DNA of 64,000 nucleotides from Bufo bufo (Eukaryota; Chordata; Amphibia; Anura; Bufonidae). Numbering within the stretch: the stretch's first letter is position 1; every line of letters starts with the position of its first letter. Of this stretch, positions 32,086 through 43,652 are shown in pieces. The stretch lies in assembly GCF_905171765.1 (NCBI RefSeq), contig NC_053397.1, positions 117,362,378 to 117,426,377 of the forward strand, given 5' to 3'. The position numbers were made by a program, and so were the translations under genes. A model generated the notes under the pieces. That model was not told where the DNA came from, did no database searches, and saw only the letters and a list, made by a program, of their open reading frames with translations.

Positions 32086-32904
32086 GGTTTCAGTAGAATG
32101 AAACCAGCTGTCAGTCTGTTGGAGCCTCTGTGCTTTCCATATCAGAAGAGGAGAAATATTTTTGTAAACTGCAGAATCATGGTAATCACCATCTAAAGGT
32201 AACCTGTCATCATGAAAATGCAAATTAATCTGCAGGCAGCATGTTATATAGCAGGAGGAGCTGATGAGACTGATATGGTTTTATTTGAAATGATTTAGTG
32301 TAACCTGTATTGAATTCATTAAAAAATAAAGGGGGTCATTTATCAAACTGGTGTAAAGTAGAACTGGCTTAGTTCATAGTAACCACTCAGATTCCATCTT
32401 TCATTTTGGAAAATGAAAGGAGGAATCTGGTTGCTATGGGCAAGTAAGCCAGTTAAAATTTACACCAGTTAAATTAGACAAACAGTAAATGTTAACTATT
32501 TTGTGAGGTATCACGGTCTTAAAAGCAGACATTCTAATTTAGAAAATTGCTAATTTTTCCAAATTTTTTGTCAATTTTTTATTTATTTTTCTTATAAATG
32601 AAGGTAGAGCATACTGACTCAAACTTACCACTAACATGATATACAATATGTCACGAGAAAATATCCTCAGAATCACTTTAATAAGTAAACACATTTCAAA
32701 GTAATGGGACTGGAAGGTGCATATGTCAATATTAAGCTTCTATGATATGACTGAAGTACATAATGACCTTGTAAAGACAAACCCAATTGAGTATTGGTAA
32801 GTTGTAAAAGTGTGTAACATATAATAACATTTTCTGTGCACAGAAAATGTTTGTAAGCCATCTAACTGCATTAAGTAATGTTTTATTGTCTGCTTCTTTT
32901 GCAG
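32086..32904 (+). other. sec22b: Probable last intron of sec22b
   Basis: Non-coding sequence up to the 3' splice site at 32904. It contains a fragment of a MITE at about 32335-32470: ggtcatttatcaaactggtg with an internal inverse near 32452 (cacca gtt). The left limit of the intron is unknown. It may extend far to the left, because everything before is transposon sequence and I saw no earlier sec22b exon. Confidence 0.6.
32886..32904 (+). promoter_or_regulatory. sec22b: 3' splice site of sec22b last exon
   Basis: ttgtctgcttcttttgcag, a good polypyrimidine tract and AG directly before the point where homology to SEC22B begins. The first two bases of the exon complete a split codon (phase 1). 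Confidence 0.85.
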
Positions 32905-33059
32905 CACTTGATTCAAAGGCCAGCAATCTCTCAACTCTGTCAAAAAAATACCGTCAAGATGCAAAGTACCTGAACATGCGCTCAACCTACGCTAAATTGG
33001 CTGCAGTTGCTGTGTTTTCAGTCATGTTGATTGTGTATGTTCGGTTTTGGTGGCTGTGA
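32905..33059 (+). CDS. sec22b: SEC22B last coding exon (vesicle-trafficking SNARE)
   Basis: This exon encodes the last 51 residues of the R-SNARE SEC22B, which sits in ER and ERGIC membranes and drives fusion of ER-Golgi vesicles. It starts in the second half of the SNARE helix ([20 protein letters not shown]), then [12 protein letters not shown], and ends with the hydrophobic tail anchor [19 protein letters not shown] and TGA at 33057-33059. Agreement with vertebrate SEC22B as I know it is nearly complete, and there are no stops or shifts. The zero-layer Arg lies in the previous exon, not in this window as far as I can see. A processed retrocopy is unlikely because a proper intron end precedes the exon. 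This is the only recognised host gene here. Confidence 0.93.
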
Positions 33060-33242
33060 ACTTAAAAAATTGTCTAATAAAACTGTGGAGGCTAACAGAT
33101 GGCTATATACCAACGTTTTGGATGGGTTTATTGTTCAGTGTCCCTTGTAAGTTTGAGAGGCCTGTCACCTGGAGGTTAACATTGGTACACCTTGTAATCC
33201 CTCTAGTTTATTTGCATTGGATTACACTGTATAAATAATAAA
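33060..33242 (+). other. sec22b: Proximal 3' UTR of sec22b with polyadenylation signals
   Basis: AATAAA at 33076-33081 and again at 33237-33242. A further AATAAA in aagaaaaataaaaaaaattg near 35066-35073 could be a distal site. The real end of the transcript cannot be told from sequence alone. Confidence 0.5.
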
Positions 33243-33409
33243 CTTGAACACAAGGTTTGTTTTCCTGAAAGCTAGAGGAAGGATATGTAGAAAGACTATT
33301 GTCTTGGCACACCTTTAATGCTGTTCCTGCATTTATTTTGGAATACTTATCAAACGCAACTAGTCCCACATAAAGGGAATGTGTTATCAGAAAATGACCT
33401 ATTGTTTAA

Positions 33410-33986
33410 AGGGGTTCTCCGGGAATTAAGAAAATGAAAATACTTAAATATTACTTTATGATAAATATATTCCCAAATACCTTTCATTTGTTATAATGGT
33501 TTGTTTTGTCTATGGAGCAATCATTAGGAGAAATAAAAGGGCCGCCGTCCTGTTAGTAAACACCAAAGCTGTCCTGATCACACAGGAATACAAGTTACGT
33601 ACTTCATAACACTGAGCTAAAGAGCTGCCTCATCCTCCTCTCTGCTTGTCATCTCTGTGGGACTGGAGATGATGAGGAGACATGAGAAGAGGGTGGGAAT
33701 GTGGCTCATGAGCACTTGTATGCAATCTCCATTACCACAGTCTGTCCTCTCTCTACATCATGTCTCCTCATGAACTAAATTCCCTAGAGATTGAACTAAA
33801 GTTCTTATCAGCTGTATTCAGGATCATAATCCCAGGTTTTCTGTACTAATAGCATGGCGGCCATTTTATTTCTCCTGATAATTGCGCCCTAGACAAAACA
33901 AGCCATTATAACTAATCAAAGGTATTTGGGAATATATTTATTATAAAGTGATATTTAAGTATTTTCTAAATTCCCAGAGAACCCCT
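33410..33986. mobile_element. TTAA-targeting foldback MITE
   Basis: Ends aggggttctccgggaatt and its inverse with TTAA on both sides (33406-33409 and 33987-33990). The arms are long, over 120 bp (for instance aaatacctttcatttgttat and its inverse near 33905). piggyBac/Kolobok-type target choice. Non-coding. Confidence 0.85.
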
Positions 33987-34050
33987 TTAAATCGCATTTT
34001 TATGTTCAATTTTTGGTGAGTTTAATTTTTTCATGTCACTATCTATATTA

Positions 34051-34051
34051 A

Positions 34052-34113
<62 letters not shown>
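34051..34113. repeat. (TA)n microsatellite
   Basis: About 30 TA units with one slip, within the outer inverted repeat 33372-34547. Confidence 0.97.
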
Positions 34114-34115
<2 letters not shown>

Positions 34116-34547
34116 CCTGCAATTTTCACACTGGCCACGAGGCCTAAAATATTTATAGGCTTCTTGTCTTTTGAGAGTAGCTGCATGAACCATAGGCACA
34201 ATGGACTGGAGATGATTTAGGTGACTTCTGTGGGAGAGTTTTCTGGGCATGCTGTGGCCCAGTGGAAAGATCAGGAGGAAGAAGATAAACTGTGACTTCA
34301 TCTATTGTAAATGGTGGATCCTGTGTTATCTATATAGAGGTGTTACTCATTGTAATTCTGCCTATGGTGATGATAATAGCAACTGAAAGGAACAGGAAAG
34401 CATGGCCTGTTGTTAGTATCAGAATTGCAAGATTATATAATTTTTTTAAAATATACAGTAGACAGTGTAATGGAAAAATATAAAAAAATATATAAATAAT
34501 GTTTAACATAAAAATGTGACTTAAACAGGTCATTTTCTGATAACATA

Positions 34548-35927
34548 TTTATTTTAATCATTCATCTCTACAATACTGTTGTTCCCGTTCTGTAATTAAA
34601 CAGAGGCACTGTCAACATTGCTTAAAAGTCTGTTTTCATAATTACTTGTATTCCCCATAATATAACACTTCTGAGACATTGTTTCATTGTTTAATTCTTC
34701 TGGTATTTTTCCTAGAAATGTATGAATAAATTGACAATTCAGTATTACCAACACTTAGTTATATGTATATTCATACATTTCAAGGTGGAATAACACAGGG
34801 AATGTGCAATGCAGAGTTATGAGAAAAGATGTTTCAGAAATTTTTCATGGGGGATGCAATTATTTACTAAAACAGACTTGTCAAGAAAGGCGACATGATC
34901 TCTTTACAGTCTTTCCTGAAACTGAATATACAGCAGCATTTTATTTATATGGTTTGACCATTGTTCACATTTCTGTGGAGTCTATAACCCCAGACACTCT
35001 TATACTTCATCTTTGTTTTTGGTATGTTCTTTGGTCCCACATCTCTGTATCTTATTACTATAAAGAAAAATAAAAAAAATTGTTCTCCTTGACATTTGCA
35101 AGCAACAAAATATAATATGCAGTCCTTTAGAATTGCTTATGAAGAAATATAAAATCATGGAGAATATCAGCTAAGGTGTGTGTGTGTATATACATTATAT
35201 TTATTATACACACAAACAGTAAAGCTTGAGCAACTCAGGCAGCCATGTTATACTTACTAGAAACTATTTTGCAGCATTAATCCAATTTTTTAATTAAAAT
35301 GTTATGAACCAAATTCAGATTAAAGAAAGTCAGTCTACAACATTGCTTCTATTTCATTTTTTTTCTAATGAATGCAATTATTTTATTTATTCTTATTTAG
35401 GATGTCTTTAATATGAATTGCTGGTCGAAAATGACTCTTCTAGTAGAAACTACTAGACTTAGAAAATGTTAAGTGCTGAAATTTAACATGCAAATTTTAT
35501 ATGGTTTATTAAAAATGGCCTTTATTAGTATTTTTATGTTTATTCTCATCTTTTAAAGAGATGGCTTATTAACACAGCATGCTTTCACTTTAATTGGTGG
35601 GGCTCCAACTTCTGGTACTCCACCAATCCTTAGAATGAAGGGGCTGCAGGACTGTTGCACAGCAGCAATTCCGATCACCCAGCTTTGCAGGAAAGCAGCA
35701 AAATGCTTGTAAGGGACTACAGTTCCCACTATTCAGTGAGCGCTGCCATTGTCCGACTGTGCAGTGACTGGTAACACCCAGTTGAACCTTTATTGTAGGC
35801 TGCTTGCAGTTCAGTCATAAACGTCTAATAGTATAATTGCACAGTAATAGGAATTACACAACATAGTTATATGAAAGTGAGTAATACTTCCCTCACTGCC
35901 ACGGCAAAGACCCCTACTCTGATTTAT
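34548..35927. other. AT-rich non-coding, possible distal sec22b 3' UTR
   Basis: No credible coding frame. An 89-codon open stretch at 34804-35073 resembles nothing I know. From about 35556 to 35800 the sequence becomes GC-richer (tggggctccaacttctggta..., ctacagttcccactattcag), which looks like an old MITE fragment. A short gt/ta-rich stretch lies at 35176-35215. Confidence 0.4.
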
Positions 35928-36325
35928 GCTGAGTTCCAAATTAGTATGGCAAATCGGTATCGAGTACTCGGAAGAATTGAATAATACAATCACCAAGGTT
36001 GTATCTAAACAAGTCTGTTTATTTCTTATGGAAAGCAAATACTTATACCACATTGGGGCCAGTTCCGGTTATACACCCACACACTTATGAAACCTTTGGA
36101 CATATATAAATGCTTATGAAGCAGAAGGTGTAAAATGTCAACCGCAGACTTTCTATGCAGAATACATTTATCAGAATAGAGATTCATAGAACACCAAGCA
36201 GTTTCCATTTCTCGAAAAAAAGCAAAGGTGGGGGCTAAGTTACTCCTTCCCCTGTCTGCAGACACACACAAGGCACTGATCGCTCAACTTCAAAAAAGGT
36301 CATACAATGTAAAATGGCCACTTCA
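35928..36325 (-). mobile_element. 3' LTR of the endogenous retrovirus (truncated)
   Basis: Closely similar to 45098-45505 (for example agtatggcaaat, tggggccagttccg, cctgtctgcagacacacaca). It starts on the plus strand at tgctgagttcc (35928). It ends abruptly at about 36325, where RNase H coding sequence begins, so the outer part of U3 is missing together with env and integrase. Confidence 0.85.
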
Positions 36326-37507
36326 GCTAGTGCCTTCAACTATGCCTCCTGTGCTGACATGTGAGGAGGGAGTGGTTCAGCCAATACTACCTCATGTTGC
36401 GTGACCACTGCATATCCAGTATGAAATCGGCCATCTTCACCCATGTATCTGCTGCCATCTACAAAAAACTCAAGGTCTGGATTAGACAAAGGTTGATCAT
36501 GTACATGAGAAAATCCAGATGTTTCTTGTTGCGCCAATTGTACACAGTCATGTGAATCATTTAAAAGTGACTCTTTACCTCCCTCCCCTATTTCTGGATC
36601 TGTAATGGGCAGCAACATTGCAGGATTCAGAATCGTACATCTTTTGAATGTGATTGAGTCAGGCATAAGGAGGCAGCACTGCAATCTAAGTTGACGGGCC
36701 ATTGATATGTGCTTTGGCTGTACTTGAATGTCATGAGGAGTCTGTACCACCAGGGGGTAATCGAGCACAATTTCTGATGCTTTTTCCACCATGAGTTGAA
36801 CTGTCGCGACCGCCCTGACACAGGAAGGGGGGCCTTGCGCTACAGGATCTAATCTGGCAGAAAAGTAGGCAAATGGACACTGCCTGTCTCCATGTTTCTG
36901 TGTCAGGACTAAGGTGCTATGGCCTCTCAGCTCTGAGCAGAATAGATTAAAAGGCTGGTCATAGTTGGGTATGCCCAGTGCAGGTGCTGACAAAATTGCA
37001 AATTTGAGAGTGTAAAAAGACTCTTCTGCCTGGTCACTGAGAGAAAAAGGTTCAGTACTCAGGCAGTCGTACAAAGGCTGCATCAACATAGATGCATTTC
37101 GAATCCAGTGTCTGCAATAAGACACCAGTTCCCAAAACATTCTGAGGGGTTTTGGCCCCCGAGGGAGTGTAATGTTTTTTACAGCCTGTTTTCTTTCCTC
37201 GGTGAGGTGACGGGCACCTACTGAGAAACAGTGACCGAGGAAAGTAACACAGGATTAGCAAATAGCAGTTTGTCCTTTGAAGATTTACAACCACTTTCTG
37301 CCAGAAAGATCAACAATGACAATGATGCATTTTTACATGTTTCATAACTGGGGGCACAAAGCCAACAGATCATAAACATTTGCAAAAGGACTATACCATC
37401 TGGAACTGACCACCCTGTCAACACGGACTGAAGGGCTTGAGGATACATGGTGTGTGAATTCTGGGCACCCTGTGGCAGTTCTGTCCAGGTATACTGTGTA
37501 CCCTTAA
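36326..37507 (-). pseudogene. ERV pol: reverse transcriptase C-terminal part, connection and RNase H start
   Basis: The minus-strand open stretch 37526-37218 contains the LPQG..NS motif of retroviral RT. The YxDD catalytic box at about 37370 is not intact: the frame and the first Asp codon are changed. From 37140 the connection domain is open (FWELVSYCRHWI, then LTQKHGDRQCPFAYFS). The RNase H begins with FVDGSRY at about 36470 (first catalytic Asp present) and continues to MSAQEA at 36343. The next codon is a stop, and after about ten more residues homology passes into LTR sequence. RNase H is therefore truncated and integrase absent. Confidence 0.85.
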
Positions 37508-38730
37508 AGGGACACTGACAGGCCAAATCAGCATATATAGTTATATATATGACATTACAGGTCTTATACAGTCTATTAAAAGCATCTAAGTATCCCCCCT
37601 GTCCACCTTCTAAATACCGAAATATAAAGTTTTATAACCTGCCTGTCTCGTCACCAATCTGCCCAAGGGGCGGCGTTTCATCTTAACCCTCCTCTTATGT
37701 TAGCTTTCTGTTACTATCCATAAAATACCCTCTGAACAATTATTTATCATCCAATTTGTTTCTTACCTCTTGGTTACCTTGTTAGGCTTCTTTATCCTTG
37801 AAAAGATTGGTTTTAATATTTTTTAGACCTTAGACCTTTCTTTTGATAGCATACCTCTCATTTTCAAATTTAAAAAATGGTAAAATAAACCTCAATAGAA
37901 TATTTACTTTATTTAGAGAAGCAGACAAGCAGGCAAAGAGATAGGGCCCTCCCTAACTACAGCTCACAGGGTTGAGAGGTGATTGGCTGTCAGTGTTACT
38001 AAGCAGAGAGAGTGTTTATGATTTCAGTTTTGGCACTTATTAGTGTCCTATAATCCTATATTATAACTGGGTCAGAATTGACCCTAACACCATAAACGTC
38101 TTAATTTTCACCACAGTATTTTATAATTTAGTGAAAAGGATTATTTTTCTATTACATTGTTTAAATAGAGGTTCCTGACAAAGTAAAAAAAATCTTGATG
38201 CAATAAACAAATTTATGTGATACTTATAGACATTCAAAACCTGAAAACGGGTCGGTTCTGACCCTAACACAAGAGGAGGGTTAAAATGCGCCCAGCCAGC
38301 CGCTCCCAACTGCCGTTCTGAAGCCCAGCCCAGCTCATCAATATTCACTTCGCTGGGCGGCGGCTACAACTCTCCCCAGTCACGATCCTGCGCATGGGCA
38401 GATTTGACATGAACGATGCCAGGAGGATTCAATTGCCCATGCGCAGGATCATGACTGAGGAGAGTATTAGCCGCCACCCAGCGAAGTGAATATTGATGAG
38501 CTGGGCGGGGCTTCAGAACGGCAGTTGGGAGCGGCTGGCTGGGCGCATTTTAAAATGAAACGCCGCCCCTTGGGCAGATTGGTGACGAGACAGGCAGGTT
38601 ATAAAACTTTATATTTCGGTATTTAGAAGGTGGACAGGGGGGATACTTAGATGCTTTTAATAGACTGTATAAGACCTGTAATGTCATATATATATAACTA
38701 TATATGCTGATTTGGCCTGTCAGTGTCCCT
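37508..38730. mobile_element. TTAA MITE with long inverted repeats, host of a second TTAA MITE
   Basis: Ends agggacactgacaggcc and its inverse with TTAA at 37504-37507 and 38731-38734. The arms are about 180 bp (to about 37683 and from about 38550). It splits the ERV RT, whose frame resumes exactly across one TTAA. Confidence 0.9.
37687..38280. mobile_element. Inner TTAA MITE
   Basis: Ends ccctcctcttatgttag and its inverse (ctaacacaagaggaggg), with TTAA at 37683-37686 and 38281-38284. Nested in the left arm of the MITE at 37508. The words ctgaccctaacac and gaccctaacacc recur near the right end. Confidence 0.85.
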
Positions 38731-38734
38731 TTAA

Positions 38735-40016
38735 AGTTGAAAGCAAACAGATATTGACAGTCCTTGTGAATAGGAACACTGAAAAATGCATTTGCAAGGT
38801 CAATCACATTATAACATGAAGCCTTTGAAGGCACTTGTAACAGCAGAGTATGTGGATTGGGGACAATCGGGGTCTGTAGGACAGTGACCTTGTCGATTTC
38901 CCTTAGATCATGTACCATGCTATAAGTTATAGGCTGACCTTTTTTTGGCCTTTTTCGTGACCGGAAACAGGGGAGTATTGGTGGGTGAGGCTACTTTCAC
39001 ACTTGCGTTCAGAGCGGTTCCGTCTGGTATCTGCACAGACGGATCCGCTCCTATAATGCAGACGTTTGGATCCGTTCAGAACGGATCCGTCTGCATTATA
39101 GTTTAGAAAAAATTCTAAGTGTGAAAGTAGTTCAGACGGATCCATCCAGACTTTACATTGAAAGTCAATGGGGGACAGATCCGTTTTAAAATTGAGCCAT
39201 ATTGTGTCAACTTCAAACGGATCCATCCCCATTGACTTACATTGTAAGTCTGGACGGATCCGCTTGCTGAGCGGAGGCTGAACGCTGCCAGACTGATGCA
39301 TTCTGAGCGGATCCGCATCCACTCAGAATGCATTGGGGCAGTACGGATGCGTTCGGGGCCGCTTGTGAGACCCTTCAAACGGAGCTCACAAGCGGAGCCC
39401 CGAACGCTAGTGTGAAAGTAGCCTTAGTTGGTAACCACCAGGACCCCCATTTTAACATATTGTTCAATCTGCTCGGTGACAGACTGTTCTTGATGCGTGA
39501 CTCAGAGGAGACTGGCAGACTCGAGGTGGACTGCACCCGGGTTTCAAATGAATCATAAAAGGAGTGACATCCAATCTACCAATATCAGTTTTACCCTTTG
39601 CCCACAATTTGTCAGGGACTGGCTGCAGGTCCTGCTCCAATTGTACCACACAGGATGTTTGGTCCGGCTCCAGGTGTAAAGCTAGAACCCGGGTTAAAAC
39701 ATCATCGGGGGGTGTCAATATTGACATGTGTGGTACCATCCTCATTAAAGTGAATATGAGCCCCCAGTGCCTGCAGGACATCCGTAGCCAACAAATTGAA
39801 TTGGATATTTTCTTTTACCAACAACTGAGTCACCACTGTACTATCTTTGATTTTCAACTTGATCGGTATAGTTTCAGGAACAAAAACAACTTCCCTCGTG
39901 AACCTTGAGGCGGGTATACGTTGTCCACTTATCTGCCATGGTTTCACATAATCTGGATTAATTATGGTTTTGGCTGCCCCCGTTTTAACTAAAAAGTGAA
40001 CCTGCTGATTGCCCAC
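38735..40016 (-). pseudogene. ERV protease and N-terminal reverse transcriptase
   Basis: Minus strand. The protease at 40016-39702 has the context VHFL..TGA.KTIIN, but the catalytic Asp before Thr-Gly is Lys. The C-terminal protease block NLLATDVLQALGA is readable. The linker and RT start lie at 39781-39430, and after a Harbinger MITE (38989-39423) the RT continues at 38918 with VHDLREID and VIDLANAFFSVPI, which holds the first catalytic Asp. The frame ends at the TTAA MITE at 38734. Several stops. The protease change alone would block Gag processing. Confidence 0.85.
38989..39423. mobile_element. Harbinger-type MITE
   Basis: 435 bp. Ends ggctactttcacacttgcgt and its inverse at 39404-39423. 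The flanking triplets are tga (38986-38988) and tta (39424-39426), a decayed TWA duplication. The interior is full of acggatcc words. Inserted in ERV pol. Confidence 0.8.
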
Positions 40017-40091
40017 CTGTACTGGTATTTAGATCCGGCAAACTTCGGTCGCCCTGGTCATGTCAGATAAGGACACGGGGTTGCCAACTTC

Positions 40092-40557
40092 CTATTGTGA
40101 GGTCACCAGACCAGGGGTGTGCACTGAACCCTGGTTCTGTGAATTAACCTGTTGTTCTTCAGGGGGTAACCGGCAATGTCTGAGTATGTGACCAGGTTTG
40201 CCACAATTGTAACATCTGAAGTCACCCCTCCTCTCTCTGGTCTGTCCCTGTTGACCAGACCATGATCTCTGTTGTCCTTGTACCATATTTATTTTTGAGG
40301 ATTTGGTAGTGAACATGTCTAGTTCTAAACTCTTAGCAGCAGCAACTAACTGAGGTAGTGCTGTCACCCTCCATTCAGGCTTAAATGCCTTCAGTTTTGT
40401 CTGGAGGGCAGGTTCCAGTCCCTCCATGAAAGCAGATGTCAGTAACTTCTGTCCTATAGGTCCAGTGGTATCCCAACCCATGTCTGTCCACACTGTACGT
40501 AGTCTAGACTAAAAATGCCACTATGTCTTGTTTAGTCTCCTGTATTACGTCTTTTAA
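40092..40557 (-). pseudogene. ERV gag: capsid end and nucleocapsid with one zinc knuckle
   Basis: Minus-strand frame from 40493 to 40092. The end of capsid (LTSAFMEGLEPALQTKLKAF) is followed by a basic linker and the single knuckle CYNCGKPGHILRHC (about 40222-40181), which binds viral RNA in working viruses. The part from 40494 to the TTAA insertion at 40557 is in another frame and has a stop. The rest of gag is on the other side of the large TTAA element. Confidence 0.85.
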
Positions 40558-43500
40558 CCACTTAAGGACCTCAGGTTTATACCCCCCTAGTGACCAGGCC
40601 CTTTTTTACAAATCGGCACTTCGCAACTTTAACGGTTTATTACTCGGTCATGCAACTTGGCACCCAAATGAATTTAACCTCCTTTTCTTCTCACAAATAC
40701 AGCTTTCTTTTGGTCGTATTTGATTGCTGCTGAGATTTTTCATTTTTCCGATATTAATCAAAATAGGCCGCAATTTTCTCAAAGTGTATTTTTTACTTTC
40801 TCTGGTTAAATTGTTCAAATATAATTACATTTCTATACAAGTTTGTGTCGGAATTTATTGTGCTACATGTCTTTGATAAAAAAAAAATCCAATAAGTATA
40901 TTTATTGGTTTGCTCAAAAGTTGAAGCGTTTACAAACTATGGTACAAAAATGTGAATTTCCGCATTTTGAAGCAGCTCTGACTTTCTGAGCACCTGTCAT
41001 GTTTCTTGAGGTGCTAGAATGCCAGGATAGTATAAATACCCCCCAAATGACCCCATTTTAGAAAGAAGACACCCCAAAGTATTCGCGGAGGGGCATGGTG
41101 AGTTCATGTATGATTTAATTTTTTTTCACAAGTTAGCGGAAAATGACACTTTCTGAGAAAAAAAATAATATATAAAGTTTCCATTTCTGCTAACCTCTGG
41201 GGGAAAAAAAATAAATCTCCCACGGACTCACTATGCCCCTCAGTGAATACCTTGGGGTGTCTACTTTCTGAAACTGGGTCATTTGTGGGGTGTGTTTACT
41301 GTTCTGGCATTTTGGGCGGGGCTAAATTGTGAGCAACCCTGCTCGTTGGACTTTCGGCCCCTTTACGCACCTAGGCTGCAAAAAAGTGTCACACATGTGG
41401 TATCGCTGTACTCAGAAGAAGTAGGGCAATGTGTTTTGGGGTGTATTTTTACATATACCCATGCTGGGTGAGAGAAATATCTCTGTAAATTGACAACTTT
41501 GTATAAAAAAAAAAGTTGTCATTTACAGAGATATTTCTCACACACAGTATGGGTATATGTAAAAATACACCCCAAAACACATTGCCCTACTTCTTCTGAG
41601 TACGGCGATACCACATGTGTGACACTTTTTTGCAGCCTAGGTGCCCAAAGGGGCCCAAATTCCAATGAGTACCTTTAGGATTTCACAGGGCATTTTTACG
41701 CATTTGGATTCCAAACTACTTCTCACGCTTTAGGGCCCCTAAAATGCCAGGGCAGTATAAATACCCCACAAGTGACCCCATTTTGGAAAGAAGACACCCC
41801 AAGATATTCAGTGAGGGCCATGGCGAGTTCATAGAAGGTTGTTGTTTTTTTTGGCACAAGTTAGCGGGAAATGATTTTTTATTATTTTTTTTCCTTACAA
41901 AGTCTCATATTCCACTAACTTGTGATAAAAAATTAAATTTTACATGAACTCGCCATGCCCCTCACGGAATACCTTGGGGTGTCTTCTTTCCAAAATGGGG
42001 TCACTTGTGGGGTATTTATACTGCCCTGGCATTTTAGGGGCCCTAAAGCGTGAGAAGAAGTCTGGAATCCAAATGTCTAAAAATGCCCTCCTTAAAGGTA
42101 CTCATTGGAATTTGGGCCCCTTTGCGCACCTAGGCTGCAAAAAAGTGTCACACATGTGGTATCGCCGTACTCAGGAGAAGTAGGGCAATGTGTTTTGGGG
42201 TGTCTTTTCACACATACCCATCCTGTGTGTGATAAATATCTCTGTAAATGACAACTTTTTCCATTTTTTTATACAAAATTGTCAATTTACAGAGATATTT
42301 ATCTCACCCAGCATGGGTATATGTAAAAATACACCCCAAAACACATTGCCCTACTCCTCCTGAGTACGGCGATACCACATGTGTGACACTTTTTTGCAGC
42401 CAAGATGCGCAAAGGGGCCCAAATTCCAATGAGTACCTTTAGGATTTCACAGGGCATTTTTACGCATTTGGATTCCGTGAGGGGTATGGTGAGTTCATGT
42501 AAGATTTTATTTTTTGGCACAAGTTAGTGGAATATGGGACGCTAACTTGTGGCAAAAAAAATATCTTCTATGAACTCGCCATGCCCCTCAAAAGTGATCT
42601 TTATAGCGCCGCAGCGATTTTACGGTGTTTTTGCAGTGATCAGAAAAATAATAATTTATGTCACTGCGGTGGAGCGGACTGAACGCAAGTGTGCGCACAA
42701 GATCAGGCCTGATCGGGCAAACACTGCATTTTTTGTAGAGCCTAAGGTGACCCTAATGTACTTATATAGATCTGATTGCGATCAGTCTTGATCACTTACA
42801 GATACTATATAGTACTAGTGCTGATTAGCGACAGCGATGACGCTAATCAGTGACTAATCAGTGACTGCGGTGCGGTGGGCTGGGCGCTAACTACCTAACA
42901 AGTAGCTAACTAACTGGCGGTGATAAGGGACCCTTAGGCCCCATTCACACGTCCGCAATTCTGTTCCGCATTTTGCGGAACGGAATTGCGGACCCATTCA
43001 TTTCTATGGGGACAGACTTTGTCCCGCTCAGGTCCGGAATTGCGGATCCGCACTTCCGTTCCGCAAAAATATAGAACATGTCCTATTCTTGTTTGCAATT
43101 GCGGACAAGAAAAGGCATTTTCTATATAGTTCTGGCAATGTGCCGATCCGCAAAATGCAGAAAGCACATTGCCGGTGTCCGTGTTTTGCGGATCCGCAAA
43201 ACACATAAGGACGTCTGAATGGAGCCTTACAGGGGGGTGATCAGGGAGTCTATATGGGGTGATAAGGGGTTAATAAGGGGTTAATAAGTGACAGGTGGTG
43301 GTCTAGTGTAGTGTGGTGATTGGTGCTACTTACAGAGCTGCCTGTGTCCTCTGGTGGCCGATCCAAGCAAAAGGGACCACCAGAGGACCAGGTAGCAGGT
43401 ATATCAGACGCTGTTAACAAAACAGCGTCTGATATACTTTTCTGATGCGATTATTTTAACATCTACAGCCTGCCAGCGAATGATCATCGCTGGCAGGCTG

Positions 43501-43648
43501 TAGTATAACTTCCGAGCAGCGCGCCGCTGTGAACTCGCGCGCATTCACGCGAAATCTCGGGTCTCACGAGATGACGTCAATAGGCGTCATCGAGACCTGA
43601 GAGAGCCGCCGCACTGACGCCTTTCGGCGTTAGTATGGCGGCAAGCGG
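40558..43648. mobile_element. Large TTAA-targeting element with serial palindromes
   Basis: 3.1 kb between TTAA at 40554-40557 and 43649-43652. The terminal repeats are short (ccacttaagg... against ccgcttgccg... read inverted). Non-coding. The interior has three successive palindromes: arms 41347-41501/41513-41670, 41705-41880/41935-42070 and 42108-42255/42270-42430, with related sequences (acacattgccctactt, gtgacacttttttgcagcc). A Harbinger MITE is at 42937-43226. The right third has a hairpin at about 43345-43435 (cctctggtgg...ccaccagagg). It interrupts ERV gag. Confidence 0.8.
42937..43226. mobile_element. Harbinger-type MITE with TTA duplication
   Basis: 290 bp, ends ggccccattcacacgtcc and its inverse ggacgtctgaatggagcc, flanked by tta on both sides (42934-42936 and 43227-43229). 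The interior is rich in attgcgg/ccgcaaa. Nested in the large TTAA element. Confidence 0.88.
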
Positions 43649-43652
43649 TTAA

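Larger units (their letters stand above)
33372..34547. repeat. Outer inverted repeat, probable older MITE
   Basis: atgtgttatcagaaaatgac at about 33379 and its inverse gtcattttctgataacatat at about 34531 face each other at 1.15 kb. Inside lie the TTAA MITE 33410-33986 and a (TA)n tract. Best read as a non-autonomous element into which a second one jumped. Confidence 0.6.

Noticed and set aside
32905..33059. Processed sec22b retrocopy
   Set aside because: A polypyrimidine tract and AG precede the exon, no other exon is fused to it, and no poly-A tail or duplication follows.
34804..35073. 89-codon open frame downstream of sec22b
   Set aside because: No recognisable domain, AT-rich context, and no homology known to me. 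Likely chance.
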